From contig OZ004584.1 in the NCBI GenBank assembly GCA_963924555.1, positions 7,315,001-7,379,000 of the forward strand: a stretch of DNA of 64,000 nucleotides, read 5' to 3'. The first letter of the stretch is position 1. Each line of letters starts with the position of its first letter. Below the pieces are notes generated by a model. The model worked only from the letters and a program-made list of their open reading frames with translations, did no database searches and had not been told where the DNA came from. Below are positions 55,101 to 64,000 of the stretch, piece after piece. Made by a program: the position numbers and the translations under genes. The stretch comes from Crambe crambe. Lineage: Eukaryota > Porifera > Demospongiae > Poecilosclerida > Crambeidae.

Positions 55101-58100
55101 AGTGAGGATTTACAATCATGTAATTTTTGTTTGTAGGACGGATGTCCTGCAGGAAACAACCCAGCAGCCTTTAGTGAAGAAGTGAGGCAGATGTTCTCCC
55201 TCGTCCAAAGCAGCCCAAGTGAGGATGTCAAGAAATACATCCGTATCCACTGCTTCCAGAGCTGTCCGGGAAAGGGACAGTGTCATGTCCCTCATCTTGC
55301 TGCAGGATGGTAAGACAGAGTTTATGTTGGCCCACGCCCAGAGGCAAATACCTTTACCCCAATTGTATTGATGACCCTTTACCAATCCAAACTACTGCCT
55401 TTACCAACCCAAAAAAGGATGCAGTGATGACCCTTACTTATAATTTCCCATTATCATGACCCTTTTACTACTACCTATGCAGCCCTCGCCCGTCCTCTCC
55501 TACCATTCATCCCCATCCAACCCAATCTCCTGTGCATGTGGCACCTGTGGGCGTTGGAGACTGCTCATTTGACCCACAACCAGCCTTTGATTCAAGAACA
55601 CCGGATGAAAACGTCGAAAGAAATCAGCACCAGATTCCCTCATGGGTGGGACAACACCATCAGCCCTGTCAGCAAGCTCAACCTTCTCCGAGATGTCCTC
55701 CAAGGAGATTTCAAGATTTCCAAGATGGAGGTGCAGATCACCGTTATCACCAGGGGTTTCCTCATTATCCAACAACAGGACAATCCATGCGTGATCATTT
55801 CAACCAAGTCACCAGAAAGGAAGAAGGGCGCGGTCATGTTTTGTACCCTGATCCCGCCCAAGCTACTGCCAATGCAGCAAGACTGCGTCGAGTGATTATG
55901 AGGGAACAGAGAGAAGTGAAGATTCCAGATGTGACAACAAACGGCTTTCCAGACTTCAAGGAGTACCAGAACATGCCCACTGGAATCGTCATTTACAGTC
56001 GTTTGGTCAGTATAGCAATTGTATGCAGTGCATATATTAAAGGTCTCTTGTTATATTTGAGCAAACATGTTGCTAGTTTCGCAGTACTAGTGTAAAACCT
56101 AATTACAAGTAAGCTGTAACCAACTATGGTAACTAAGTGGACTGGGACCATAGGGGGCTCACAGTCACAGGCACTGGCCGGACTGGGAGGAGAACCTCTT
56201 GAAAATAGTGGAACTTGTGATTATTATTTATAGTGCTATGTTCTCTCTCTCACACAGGATCAGAGAGAAGTCCTGAATCCTGGGTTCACACTGCCACTGC
56301 CAAACGTGGAACACAGCAATAAACTGGGGAAGGGAGGAAATGGTGACGTCATCCGTCACTACGTCAACAAGCGTGAATTTGCTGTGAAGAAAGTGAGTAT
56401 GGCTCGTTTCAGAGTTCAATACCCTTTGCACCCAGCACCCTATCTAATGTGTTTATACCTGTGGATTCCCTTTACCTAATAAGTATTTGTTTTTGATGAC
56501 CCTTTACCTAATATTACATTACAGACTCGCTATCGACCAGCTGAACTGAATGCCTGGATGAAACTGGACCATCCCAATATGGTGCCACTGTTAGCTGTGG
56601 TCCTGGACACCAAGAGTCCTGAACACTGGTGCTATCAATTCATGCCTAAAATGACTGGTAAGTCTCGTACAATAATTACGAGAAGATGAATAGCTATCTC
56701 AGTGTGTAATGGCTGACAGATGTACTTATGTGTGTTCAGCATTTATGTTTGGGTAAAGGGGGAAAGCCCTAAATTAAGAATCTTATGGAAATACACCCCC
56801 ACTCACTAACTATTGCCCTACCCACCATTATATCAGCATTTCTTTTTATCACAGAGAGTCTTAGCGTTATAATGCATCGAGTGGGTTATCTGGACAAACT
56901 GTGCTTGCAAGAGGACCCAGCAGTGTGGAGGGTTATCGACACAAATGTGTGGCACATTATCAAGTGTGTGTTGAAAGCATTGGACTACCTGGACACACAC
57001 AACATGCAACACTGCGACATCAAGAGTAAGTGAATTATTATCAAGTTCTGCTTTAGATTGGACTAGCTATATTAGTTGACATGAGTTCCACTTTCCCATG
57101 TAATATTCATTCCCTGAAGTAAAGACACCTCTCTGATCAGGACACTTTCTTAACTATCCTCATAAGGAGAATAAGCAGTTCGTTTGAACTTTGCACTCTC
57201 TGGGAATAGAGGGACTTTTCATGTAATCTCTGAAGTGTTCACATCAAGATGAACATTCCATCTATATTTTCCAGCATAACATACTGACCAAACCACTAAT
57301 GCATCATTACCTCTCTGATACATAAAATCATCCAGGTGGTAACATACTGCTTCACAAGACCTGTTCATGTCAGGACGTCCTACACTGCACGTGTCCCACG
57401 GACAACAAGTATGAGGTCATGCTGGCTGATTTTGATTCCATCAAGGAGTTCCCGTCCAAAAGAATGGCTAGGAACATCCCCTACGAATGTGAACCAAAGC
57501 CTTTGGAACAAAGGAAGAAATTGCTGGGAACTATAGCATATCGAGCACCTGAGGTAAATTTTTATCGTATGAAGAGGTACAAAAAAGCAATAACAATGAA
57601 CAAGCAAACCACTGCTTACTTAAACTATCTATGGGCCAAGAAAAATTGATATGTGGTTTCTTTATGGAATTAAAATAGCTGGAATAGGGAAATGAAACGT
57701 TAAGTGATCTCTTTAATAGGAAAATGGTTACTGTTCTTTATTTACAGGGTGATCTGTCTGTACACGTACAATGTTTTGCCTGCAGCAATTTGTCTCCCCC
57801 CTCTAGCCCCTAGGTAGATTATGCCAGCATATAATTGGGACTTCCTGGAATCAAGCATAATGCTAGAATAATGGGGCATATTTTGAGCATAATGAGAATA
57901 ATTGCAGCTGCTGCAAGCCCTGTGTTCATTGCCTGAGGTGGTTTCTTGTTATGCTGTGACAGTGCCTAGCTACCTACCTAGGACCTAGCTGAATCATGAG
58001 TGATTTTCTCATATATGATATGGACAACTACATGCAGCTACATGTATCACTATGGCAATGACTACTAGTGACTGGGCAAGCAAGTGTATTGCTTATTTGA

Positions 58101-60555
58101 GAATAATAGTGGGGAATAATTGGTACTTTCAAGGGAATAATGGTAGCGTTTTGGAGCATTGTGGAATAGAATAACCTTGAGCATAATCTACCTAAGCCTA
58201 GCTGGAATAGGAAATGGAGTGTTAAGTGATCTTTAATAGGAAAAGTGGTTACTGGTCTTTATTTACATGGTGATCTGTCTCTACACATGCTATAGTACTC
58301 TACAATGTTTTGCCTGCAGCAATTTGTCTCCCCCCAACTGCACCCTACCTCTACCTCTTCCCTGTCGACATTTGAGGGTCCGTGGTGTGATATCTTCAGC
58401 TTTGGAGTCCTCCTCCTTAAATTAAGCCTTGGAAAAGACTCCTCAGAGAACCAGCACAATGTACGTTAGTGAACTTGACTTGAGAACACATACCTTATAA
58501 GCCTAGTATTGGTAGTAGCATGTGTTCCCTATTATACGGTCAAGGTGCCCATGACCCATTGAGTGACTTGAGTTTATTATATTGAGGACCCTTTACCAAT
58601 TACAGTGGAACCTCCGGTAAAGGACACAAATTTAGGATTAAAATGAATCCAGGTATCATGCCGAAGGGTTAGATTCACATTCGAGTGTTATTGGTATCAT
58701 GGAAAAAAAGGCCATTTTTTGATATTTTCCCAAGGAGGCGACCTGGTAAAAAGTTGTGAAAAACCTTTGTGTCAAATTTAGGATTTAACTGACCAATTTA
58801 GGTTTTAAATGAATGTAGGCATCATGCCGAAGGGTTAGATTCACATTTGAGTGTCATTGGTATCATGAAAAAAAGGCCATTTTTTTCGATATTTTTCCCA
58901 AGCCGGCGACCTGGTATAAAGTTGTGAAAAACGATCTTAATTTTTTTTGTCAAATTTAGGATTTAACTGACCAATTTAGGTTTTAAATGAATCCAGGCAT
59001 CATGCTGAAGGGTTAGATTCACATTTGAGTGTCATTGGTATCGTGAAAAAAAGGCCATTTTTTGATATTTTCCCAAGGCGACGACCTGGTAAAAAGTTGT
59101 GAAAAACAGTCTTAATTTTTTGTGTCAAATTTAGGATTCAACTGACCAATTTAGGTTTTAAATGAATCCAGGCATCATGACGAAGGGTTAGATTCACATT
59201 TGAGTGTCATTGGTATCGTGGGAAAAAAGGCCATTTTTTCGATATTTTCCCAAGCCGGCGACCTGGTAAAAAGTTGTGAAAAACGATCTTAATTTTTTAT
59301 GTCAAATTTAGGATTTAACTGACCAATTTAGGATCCAGGCATCATGCCTAAGGGTTAGATTCACATTTGAGTGTCATTGGTATCGTGAAAAAAAGGCCAT
59401 TTTTTGATATTTTACCAAGGTGGCAACCTGGAAAAAGTTGTGAAAAATGGTCTTAATTTTTTGTGTCAAATTTATGATTTAACTGACCAATTCAGTAATA
59501 AAATGAATCCAGGCATCATGCTGAAGGGTTAGATTCACATTTGAGTGTCATTGGTATCGTGAAAAAAAAAAGCCATTTTTTGATATTTTTCCCAACTTGG
59601 CGACCTGGTAAAAAGTTGTGAAAAACGATCTTAATTTTTTGAGGATATAACTAACCAATTTAGGTTTTAAATGAATGTAGGCATCATGCCAAAGGGTTAT
59701 TATTTACATTTGAATGTCATTGGTATCATGAAAAAAGGGCCATTTTTCCCAAGGTGGTGACCTGGTAAAAAGTTAAAACAGTCTTAATTTCTTGTGTCGG
59801 ATTTAGGATTTAACTGACCAATTTAGCAGGCATCATGCCGAAGGGTTAGATTCACATTTGAATGTCATTGGTCTCATGAAAATATAAGGCCTTTTTTTTT
59901 TTGTGGATATTTTCCCAAGGTGGCAACCTTGTAAAAGTTGTGAAAAACGGTCTTAATTTTTTAAATCAAATTTAGGATTTAAAAATGAATCTAGGCATCA
60001 TGCTGAAGGGTTAGATTCACATTTGAGTGTCATTGGTATTGTGAAAAAAATAGGCATTTTTTCTATATTTTACCAAGGTGGCAACCTTGTAAAAGTTGTG
60101 AAAAACGGTCTAATGAATCCAGGCATCATACTAAAGGGTTAGATTCACATTTGAGTGTCATTGGTCTCGTAAAAAAAAAAGGCCAGAGGATAAACCTCTC
60201 AGCAAAGGACATCTTAATGAGGGCAACCTCTCTACAAAGGATAAAAGGCTGAGTCCCAAGTGTGTCCATTATTAGGAGGTTTCACTGTACAAATGTTTTA
60301 TGTGAAGATTGTTTATCAGTATGATAATAATTGATTTAGGCCAGCGTTCTCCTTGAGCAGCCTGATCAACAGGGTCTAACCCTTTACAACGAACCTCTGC
60401 ATGCTCACATGAAGCTCATAGAACTCTTGAAAGCCTCGGACAACCTCAAAGTACTTGCAAAGTTTGCAGACAAGTGTCTCACACCCGACTTCAGGAAGCG
60501 CCCAACAGCTAAAGAGCTCTTGATAATCGTCAATACAGTTTGTGCATCATCATAA
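48615..60555 (+). CDS. gene D: large HCD/DFD-type protein kinase, 10 exons, ~1233 aa
   Basis: Exons are 48615-48993, 52729-54341, 55137-55309, 55483-56005, 56258-56392, 56525-56657, 56855-57025, 57336-57553, 58320-58460 and 60340-60555; all phases agree to TAA. An optional 39-bp exon 55063-55101 keeps the frame. Residues 1-126 are an unknown domain. 127-664 is one long exon of Ser/Pro/Glu-rich disorder with repeated ENVNQ-type units near its end. 664-895 is Pro/Gln/His-rich. The kinase domain is ~900-1233: LGKGGNGDV, FAVKK, AELNAW, HCDIKSGN (~1037), CxCx5CxC (TCSCQDVLHCTC), LADFDS, RAPE, CDIFSFGVLLL and DFRKRPTAKELL. It is related to gene C and divergent from it. ATG 48615 is chosen because the longer frame starts at TTG. 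Intron 1 is 3.7 kb and internally duplicated. The likely role is cytoplasmic signalling; substrate unknown. Confidence 0.88.
49072..49194. repeat. (ACAT)n microsatellite
   Basis: Two blocks of CATA/ACAT units separated by 'ttgcattcatg', in intron 1 of gene D. Confidence 0.96.
49430..52350 (+). repeat. ~1.1-kb direct duplication inside intron 1 of gene D
   Basis: Copy 1 (49430-50560) and copy 2 (50582-52350) share the same order of blocks: 'gagagtaagaattgatctga' start, 'gcagaggattaggaagttaa', 'gtttggggttctgtggttta', 'cctggccactagctacttag' and 'tccagtgactaggttgatca' end. Copy 2 carries ~650 bp extra (51370-52025), which includes a repeat with 'cagggtttgatgtagaa' and 'tagatcagaccctg' ends (51794-51959). 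Identity of shared blocks is high (roughly 90% or more). I see no exon in it. Confidence 0.85.
57678..58342 (+). repeat. duplicated 3' intron end of gene D exon 9/10 junction, split by a MITE
   Basis: The stretch 'tagctggaatagg' to 'tgcctgcagcaatttgtctcccc' occurs at 57678-57802 and again at 58199-58336. Only the second copy is followed by the open kinase exon, so the first acceptor (57785) is a decoy leading to a short frame. The 384-bp element 57811-58194 lies between. Confidence 0.88.
57811..58194. mobile_element. 384-bp MITE with TAGGTAGATTATG ends
   Basis: 'taggtagattatg' at the left is the reverse complement of 'cataatctaccta' at the right. The interior is rich in 'gcataat' and 'gaataat' motifs. 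Confidence 0.8.
58601..60289. mobile_element. 1.7-kb non-autonomous pogo/Tigger-like element filled with ~170-190 bp tandem repeats
   Basis: The ends 'tacagtggaacctccggtaa' and 'attaggaggtttcactgta' are inverted with mismatches. TACAGTGGAACCTC is the style of pogo/Tigger ends with a TA target. The interior is about nine diverged copies of one unit, each with 'gggttagattcacatttgag', 'tcattggtatc', 'ggccattttttgatatttt' and 'gtaaaaagttgtgaaaaac'. No ORF is present. It sits in the last intron of gene D. Confidence 0.85.
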
Positions 60556-60704
60556 GCATCATTTTTTTCAGTCATAAGAATTGACTTTAAATTCATCATC
60601 CTTTTTCTATGTGTTGTGACACTGATTGTGTGAGTGACACTATTGCCATCCTATATAATATCAGGTTTTACATCTAGAAAGTGTGTGATTACTGGTGTTA
60701 TTAA

Positions 60705-60770
60705 AATTTAAAAAAAAAAAAAAAAAATCTAAAAAAAGTTTAAAAAGAAAAAAAAATCAAAAAAAAAAAT
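60705..60770. repeat. poly-A tracts in the 3' UTR of gene D
   Basis: Runs of A with few interruptions, 150-215 bp after the stop codon of gene D. Confidence 0.85.
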
Positions 60771-60887
60771 CATTCTTGCACATTTTTTTTTTTGCACTAC
60801 TTATTTATTTTTTTGTAATGTTTTGCTTTGTATGATGTTTCTGTGCTGTTTAAAAAAGCTGCGCTCTGCACGATGTACTTGTATCCC

Positions 60888-60893
60888 AATAAA
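60888..60893 (+). terminator. AATAAA polyadenylation signal, gene D
   Basis: A canonical hexamer 333 bp after the stop codon, downstream of the A-rich tracts. The cleavage site would be at about 60905-60920. Confidence 0.7.
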
Positions 60894-61229
60894 GATTAGA
60901 ATAAGTGTGCAATTCAAAGGTCTGCTGGCAATTTGAGTTGTTGGCTAGTGGATAAAAATCCATATTCCATCTGAAGAAGAGTATGAGGCCACACAGTTGA
61001 TAAGAACGAAGAGCATGATACTGGCATACCATTGTTCCTCCAACTGTATTGATGTGCAATTGAAGGTGTGCAGTAAATAGAGTTAGTCGCTGCATGCGAG
61101 AGGAAAAGGGTCGACCCAGTCTCGCGTAGCCGACCCTTTACCAACAGGGTCGGCTGGCCAGCCAGCCAGAGACGAGGATCAATGATGTCCGAAGCGAAGC
61201 TCTAAGCAGCCCTATGGACCTATTAGCCT

Positions 61230-61545
61230 AGGAGTGTCAGATTGGAGAATGCGAGTCAGTGGTATTGGATCCAAGAAAGAATGTGAATCAGATCAAGCCA
61301 GTCGTCAAAACGGTAAAGCGGTGCATATCAAGATTCCAGTTATCCAGTGAGCTCAGTTCCATACTTTTGTTTGTGAGATGGATGTCCTGCAAAAGACAAC
61401 CAATGCAGTCTTTAGTGAAAAAGTGAGGCAGATGTTCTCCCTTGTCCAAAGCAGCCCAAGTGAGGATGTCAAGAGGGGTCATCCATATCCACTGCTTCCA
61501 GGGAAAGAGACAGCGTCATGTCCCTCATTTTGCTACAGGATGGTA
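61230..61545 (+). pseudogene. D'1: short decayed fragment of gene D
   Basis: 61234-61350 matches the 3' end of D's long exon ('agattggagaatgcgag', 'ggatccaagaa', 'gtgaatcagatcaagcc') with gaps. 61378-61545 matches the exon at 55137 (SEKVRQMFSLVQSSPSEDVK), then loses frame. It is a relic of a tandem duplication of D. Confidence 0.8.
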
Positions 61546-61983
61546 AGACAAATTACAGGCCCAGGCCCAGAGACAAAGGACAATACCTCAATGAGTAGTT
61601 TAAGAGTTGGAAACGAGGAATAAGAATTGACCCAATGACAGCGGGTAGGGCAAGGTTGGGCCCATGAGGTGCATGTGCAGGATCAGTCAGCAGAGCAGTC
61701 ATCTGTCATTTCTTTTCCCACCCGACGACCCATCCACCAATTCTCCATCGTTGGGATTGCCCAATGATATTTCCCTGTTAGCACCAATTAGCACTTTGGG
61801 GTACAGGGGCGGAGCTTCCAACACAGCTAGCTAATTGGGGGTCATGTAAGTATAAGTGTCGGGAGGACTGCTATGCCTAGCCTATAGCTATGTGGTCATG
61901 ATTGTTGACATCCTGCATTCCTAACGCCCACAAACCACACCCACAACTAACCCAATAAACCATTACTACCTAAACATAAGCAG

Positions 61984-61991
61984 TTTAAATA
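61984..61991 (+). promoter_or_regulatory. TATA-like box of the U6 gene
   Basis: TTTAAATA lies 31 to 24 bases before the U6 start, the spacing used by RNA polymerase III type 3 promoters. A proximal sequence element should lie near 61940-61970 but was not identified. Confidence 0.6.
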
Positions 61992-62014
61992 CTTGTTTAG
62001 TCATAACAAGTGGT

Positions 62015-62031
62015 GTAGTGGCTTCGGCCCT

Positions 62032-62071
<40 letters not shown>

Positions 62072-62120
62072 GGCCCCTGCGCAAGGATGACACGCAAATT
62101 CGTGAAGCGTTCCAAATTTT
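62015..62120 (+). ncRNA. U6: U6 spliceosomal snRNA
   Basis: The sequence is nearly identical to animal U6: a 5' stem-loop with a TTCG loop, then ATATACTAAAATTGGAACG, the ACAGAGA box at 62055-62061, AGATTAGC (AGC triad), the internal stem-loop region and GAAGCGTTCC near the end. A T run (62117-62124) ends it, as expected for polymerase III. The ~106-nt length is standard. A TATA-like box stands at -31. The 5' stem (GTAGTGGC/GCCCTAC) differs from the vertebrate one but still pairs. It looks functional and lies between two decayed copies of gene D. Confidence 0.95.
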
Positions 62121-62124
62121 TTTT
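62117..62124 (+). terminator. T-run terminator of U6
   Basis: A run of eight T directly after the GAAGCGTTCCAAA end, the standard polymerase III stop. Confidence 0.85.
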
Positions 62125-62463
62125 CTTAAGTTTTTATACTTACCCTATTACCTTTATCACAACCATTCCACATATACAACCCCTGCCATCTTCTCCTTGC
62201 AGTTTTGTTTATATTCCCTTTGCCTAATGTACATACATACATACACGTACATACCAGGTATTTTGCTTTCATAACCCTTTATCTAGTGTATCTTTCATGA
62301 TCATTATAGACTCTCTGGTGCTGGATACAAACACTAGTGCCATCAGGAATGACAGGTAAGTCATTCAAGTAAAGGGGGCAGTATTTCAGTATAGAATTTC
62401 ATCTTATGTCTAGATATAAAAGGTTTCTTTCAGGAGGGGCCCTCCTCAGATGCAACCCTGGTC

Positions 62464-64000
62464 ATGAACGTGAATGCTGTTCTTTCTGTAGAATCATCAT
62501 CTAATGGGTTTGTTATGAAAGTAAGATTCACAAGCTCTCAACTTCCTTCTTCTCCTTCCAACATTCCTGTTATCACCACCATTAGTAATAAAACAGAACA
62601 GGTTAGGGTGCCCGGACCTGAACCTAGGCCCTCGAAACTCATTGATATCAGAAGTCAGGAAGAGGAAGTCCCTGTAATTCAAGCTAACGAGACGAGTGAT
62701 AATCTTGGACAGCCTTAGAGCCAGGTGCTGGTATCAAATTGAGCCTAGTATTGGACCCAAGAATGTGAATCAGATCGAGCCCAGTCATCAAAAAGGCGAG
62801 TACAGTGTGGATCAAGTCAACAAGACTGGGATGAGACATGACAAGCAGAATATTATAGTGAGCATAATGAGCATAGCTCCCATTTGGCATGTCCTGCAAG
62901 AAACAACCCAGACAATTACAAATGACAAATTGCATTTACAACCAACTGCTTTGATGACCCTTTACCAATCCTAACAACCAACTGCATTATGACCCTTTAC
63001 CTATCGTATAGGCCTATACCAATTGCATTGATGACCCATTACCAATCCTTACAACCAACTGCATTTTACAAATTTCCACCTTTACTAACCCACATAATAT
63101 ATGCAGCCCCTGCCCACTCTATCTATATGAACTGAATGCCTGGACCATCCCAATGTGGTGCCACTGCTAGCTGTGGTCCTGGACACCAAAAGTCCTGAAC
63201 ACTGGTGCTATCAATTCATGCCAGGAATGACCGGTAAGTCTCATACAATAATTATGAGAAGGTGATTATCTGCGGGTGAAGGCTAGTAATCTTATAATAG
63301 AAAAGTATCCCCCCTATTATCAATCTTTTTATCACAGAGAGTCTTAGCAGTATAATGTGTCGAGTGGGTTATCTGGACAAACTGTGCTTGCAGGAGGATC
63401 CAGCAGTGTGGAGGGTTATCAACACAAATGTGTGGCACATTATCAAGTGTGTGTTGAAAGCATTGGACTACCTGGACACACACAACATGCAACACTGCGA
63501 CATCAAAGGTAAGAAATTTTCATGGGGTAAATTGAAGTGTGAAATTACAAGCCACTAATGAATGCATCATTATTCTCCAGGTAGTAACATACTGCTTCGC
63601 AAAACCTGTTCATGTCAGGATGTCCTACAACAAGTATGAGGTCATGCTGGTTCCATCAAGGATTTTCCAGTGGCTAGGAACATCCCCTATGGTTCATATG
63701 AACCAAAGTCTTTGGAACAAAGGAAGAAATCGCTGGGGACTATAGCATATCAAGCTCCTGAGGCAAGGAATGATGGATGTGAAAAGAATGAACCTGACCA
63801 TTTCTGTTGCTTAGAAAGTAGTCTCTTTATGCAAAGAGCTGGAAGAGGTATTAGAGTGACCTTAATAGGAAGGAAGGAAGGTGATCTCTGGTCTCATATA
63901 CAGACCATTACTACGTCATGTGCAACTCATTTCAACACACTTGTGTTAATTCTTATGTACTATATCATTTGTTTTGCCTGCAGCAGTTTGTCTCCCCACT
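62464..64000 (+). pseudogene. D'2: decayed partial copy of gene D, running off the window
   Basis: Blocks in gene D order: part of the long exon (62464-62900; PSSPSNIPVIT, EEEVPVIQANET) with frame breaks, an alphaC piece at ~63130-63232 with an internal stop, an intact catalytic-loop exon at 63337-63509 (RVGYLDKLCLQ, HCDIKG), a DFD-exon remnant from ~63582 that lost the CxCx5CxC end and DFD, and the start of the exon-10 homolog at ~63984 ('tgcctgcagcagtttgtctc'). The N-terminal exon and Gly-loop exon are missing. It is a pseudogene; one exon remains clean. Confidence 0.8.

Noticed and set aside
55063-55101. 39-bp exon of gene D
   Set aside because: Splice sites and phase fit, but there is no homology support; kept only as an option in the gene D entry.

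Overview
This is nuclear DNA from an intron-rich, AT-rich animal genome. I infer a sponge (Porifera, probably a demosponge). The grounds are many short canonical introns with well-kept phases, small Ig/FN3 receptors and a Death-domain receptor packed at gene-family density, lineage-specific kinases, a metazoan-type U6 snRNA, and a heavy load of short inverted-repeat transposons. No bacterial operons, CRISPR arrays, retroelement ORFs or convincing tRNAs were seen. The species is not proven by anything in the window.

Layout: 0-2.6 kb is inverted-repeat debris. 2.6-12.2 kb is a tandem array of near-identical ~1.57-1.75 kb units, each carrying small phase-1 exons that look like the cytoplasmic tail of a receptor. 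13.0-22.2 kb (minus strand) is a decayed copy (C') of a kinase gene, split in an exon by a ~5.3 kb insertion. That insertion contains an apparently intact P-superfamily DNA transposon: a 9-exon, ~830-aa transposase plus a second, convergent 326-aa ORF. 22.3-22.5 kb holds a Death-domain fragment. 23.4-25.6 kb (minus) is gene B, signal peptide-Ig-FN3-FN3-like-TM-Death domain. 25.6-28.6 kb is a cluster of small transposons and a second P-element relic. 29.4-37.1 kb (plus) is gene A, signal peptide-Ig-Ig-FN3-TM-long acidic tail. 39.7-41.3 kb is a broken receptor copy (A'). 42.8-47.9 kb (minus) is kinase gene C and 48.6-60.6 kb (plus) kinase gene D, arranged head to head across ~675 bp. 61.2-64.0 kb has two decayed partial copies of D with a U6 snRNA gene between them.

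The two kinases share an unusual signature: HCD in place of HRD, DFD in place of DFG, and a CxCx5CxC cluster between these motifs. Each has a large, unrecognised N-terminal part. The receptors have tyrosine-containing tails and one ends in a Death domain. Linkage of receptor and kinase families, each with recent decayed copies, suggests a birth-and-death signalling cluster, possibly immune-like. That functional link is inference. Gene models were built by hand from splice sites and phase agreement; coordinates of pseudogene pieces are approximate.
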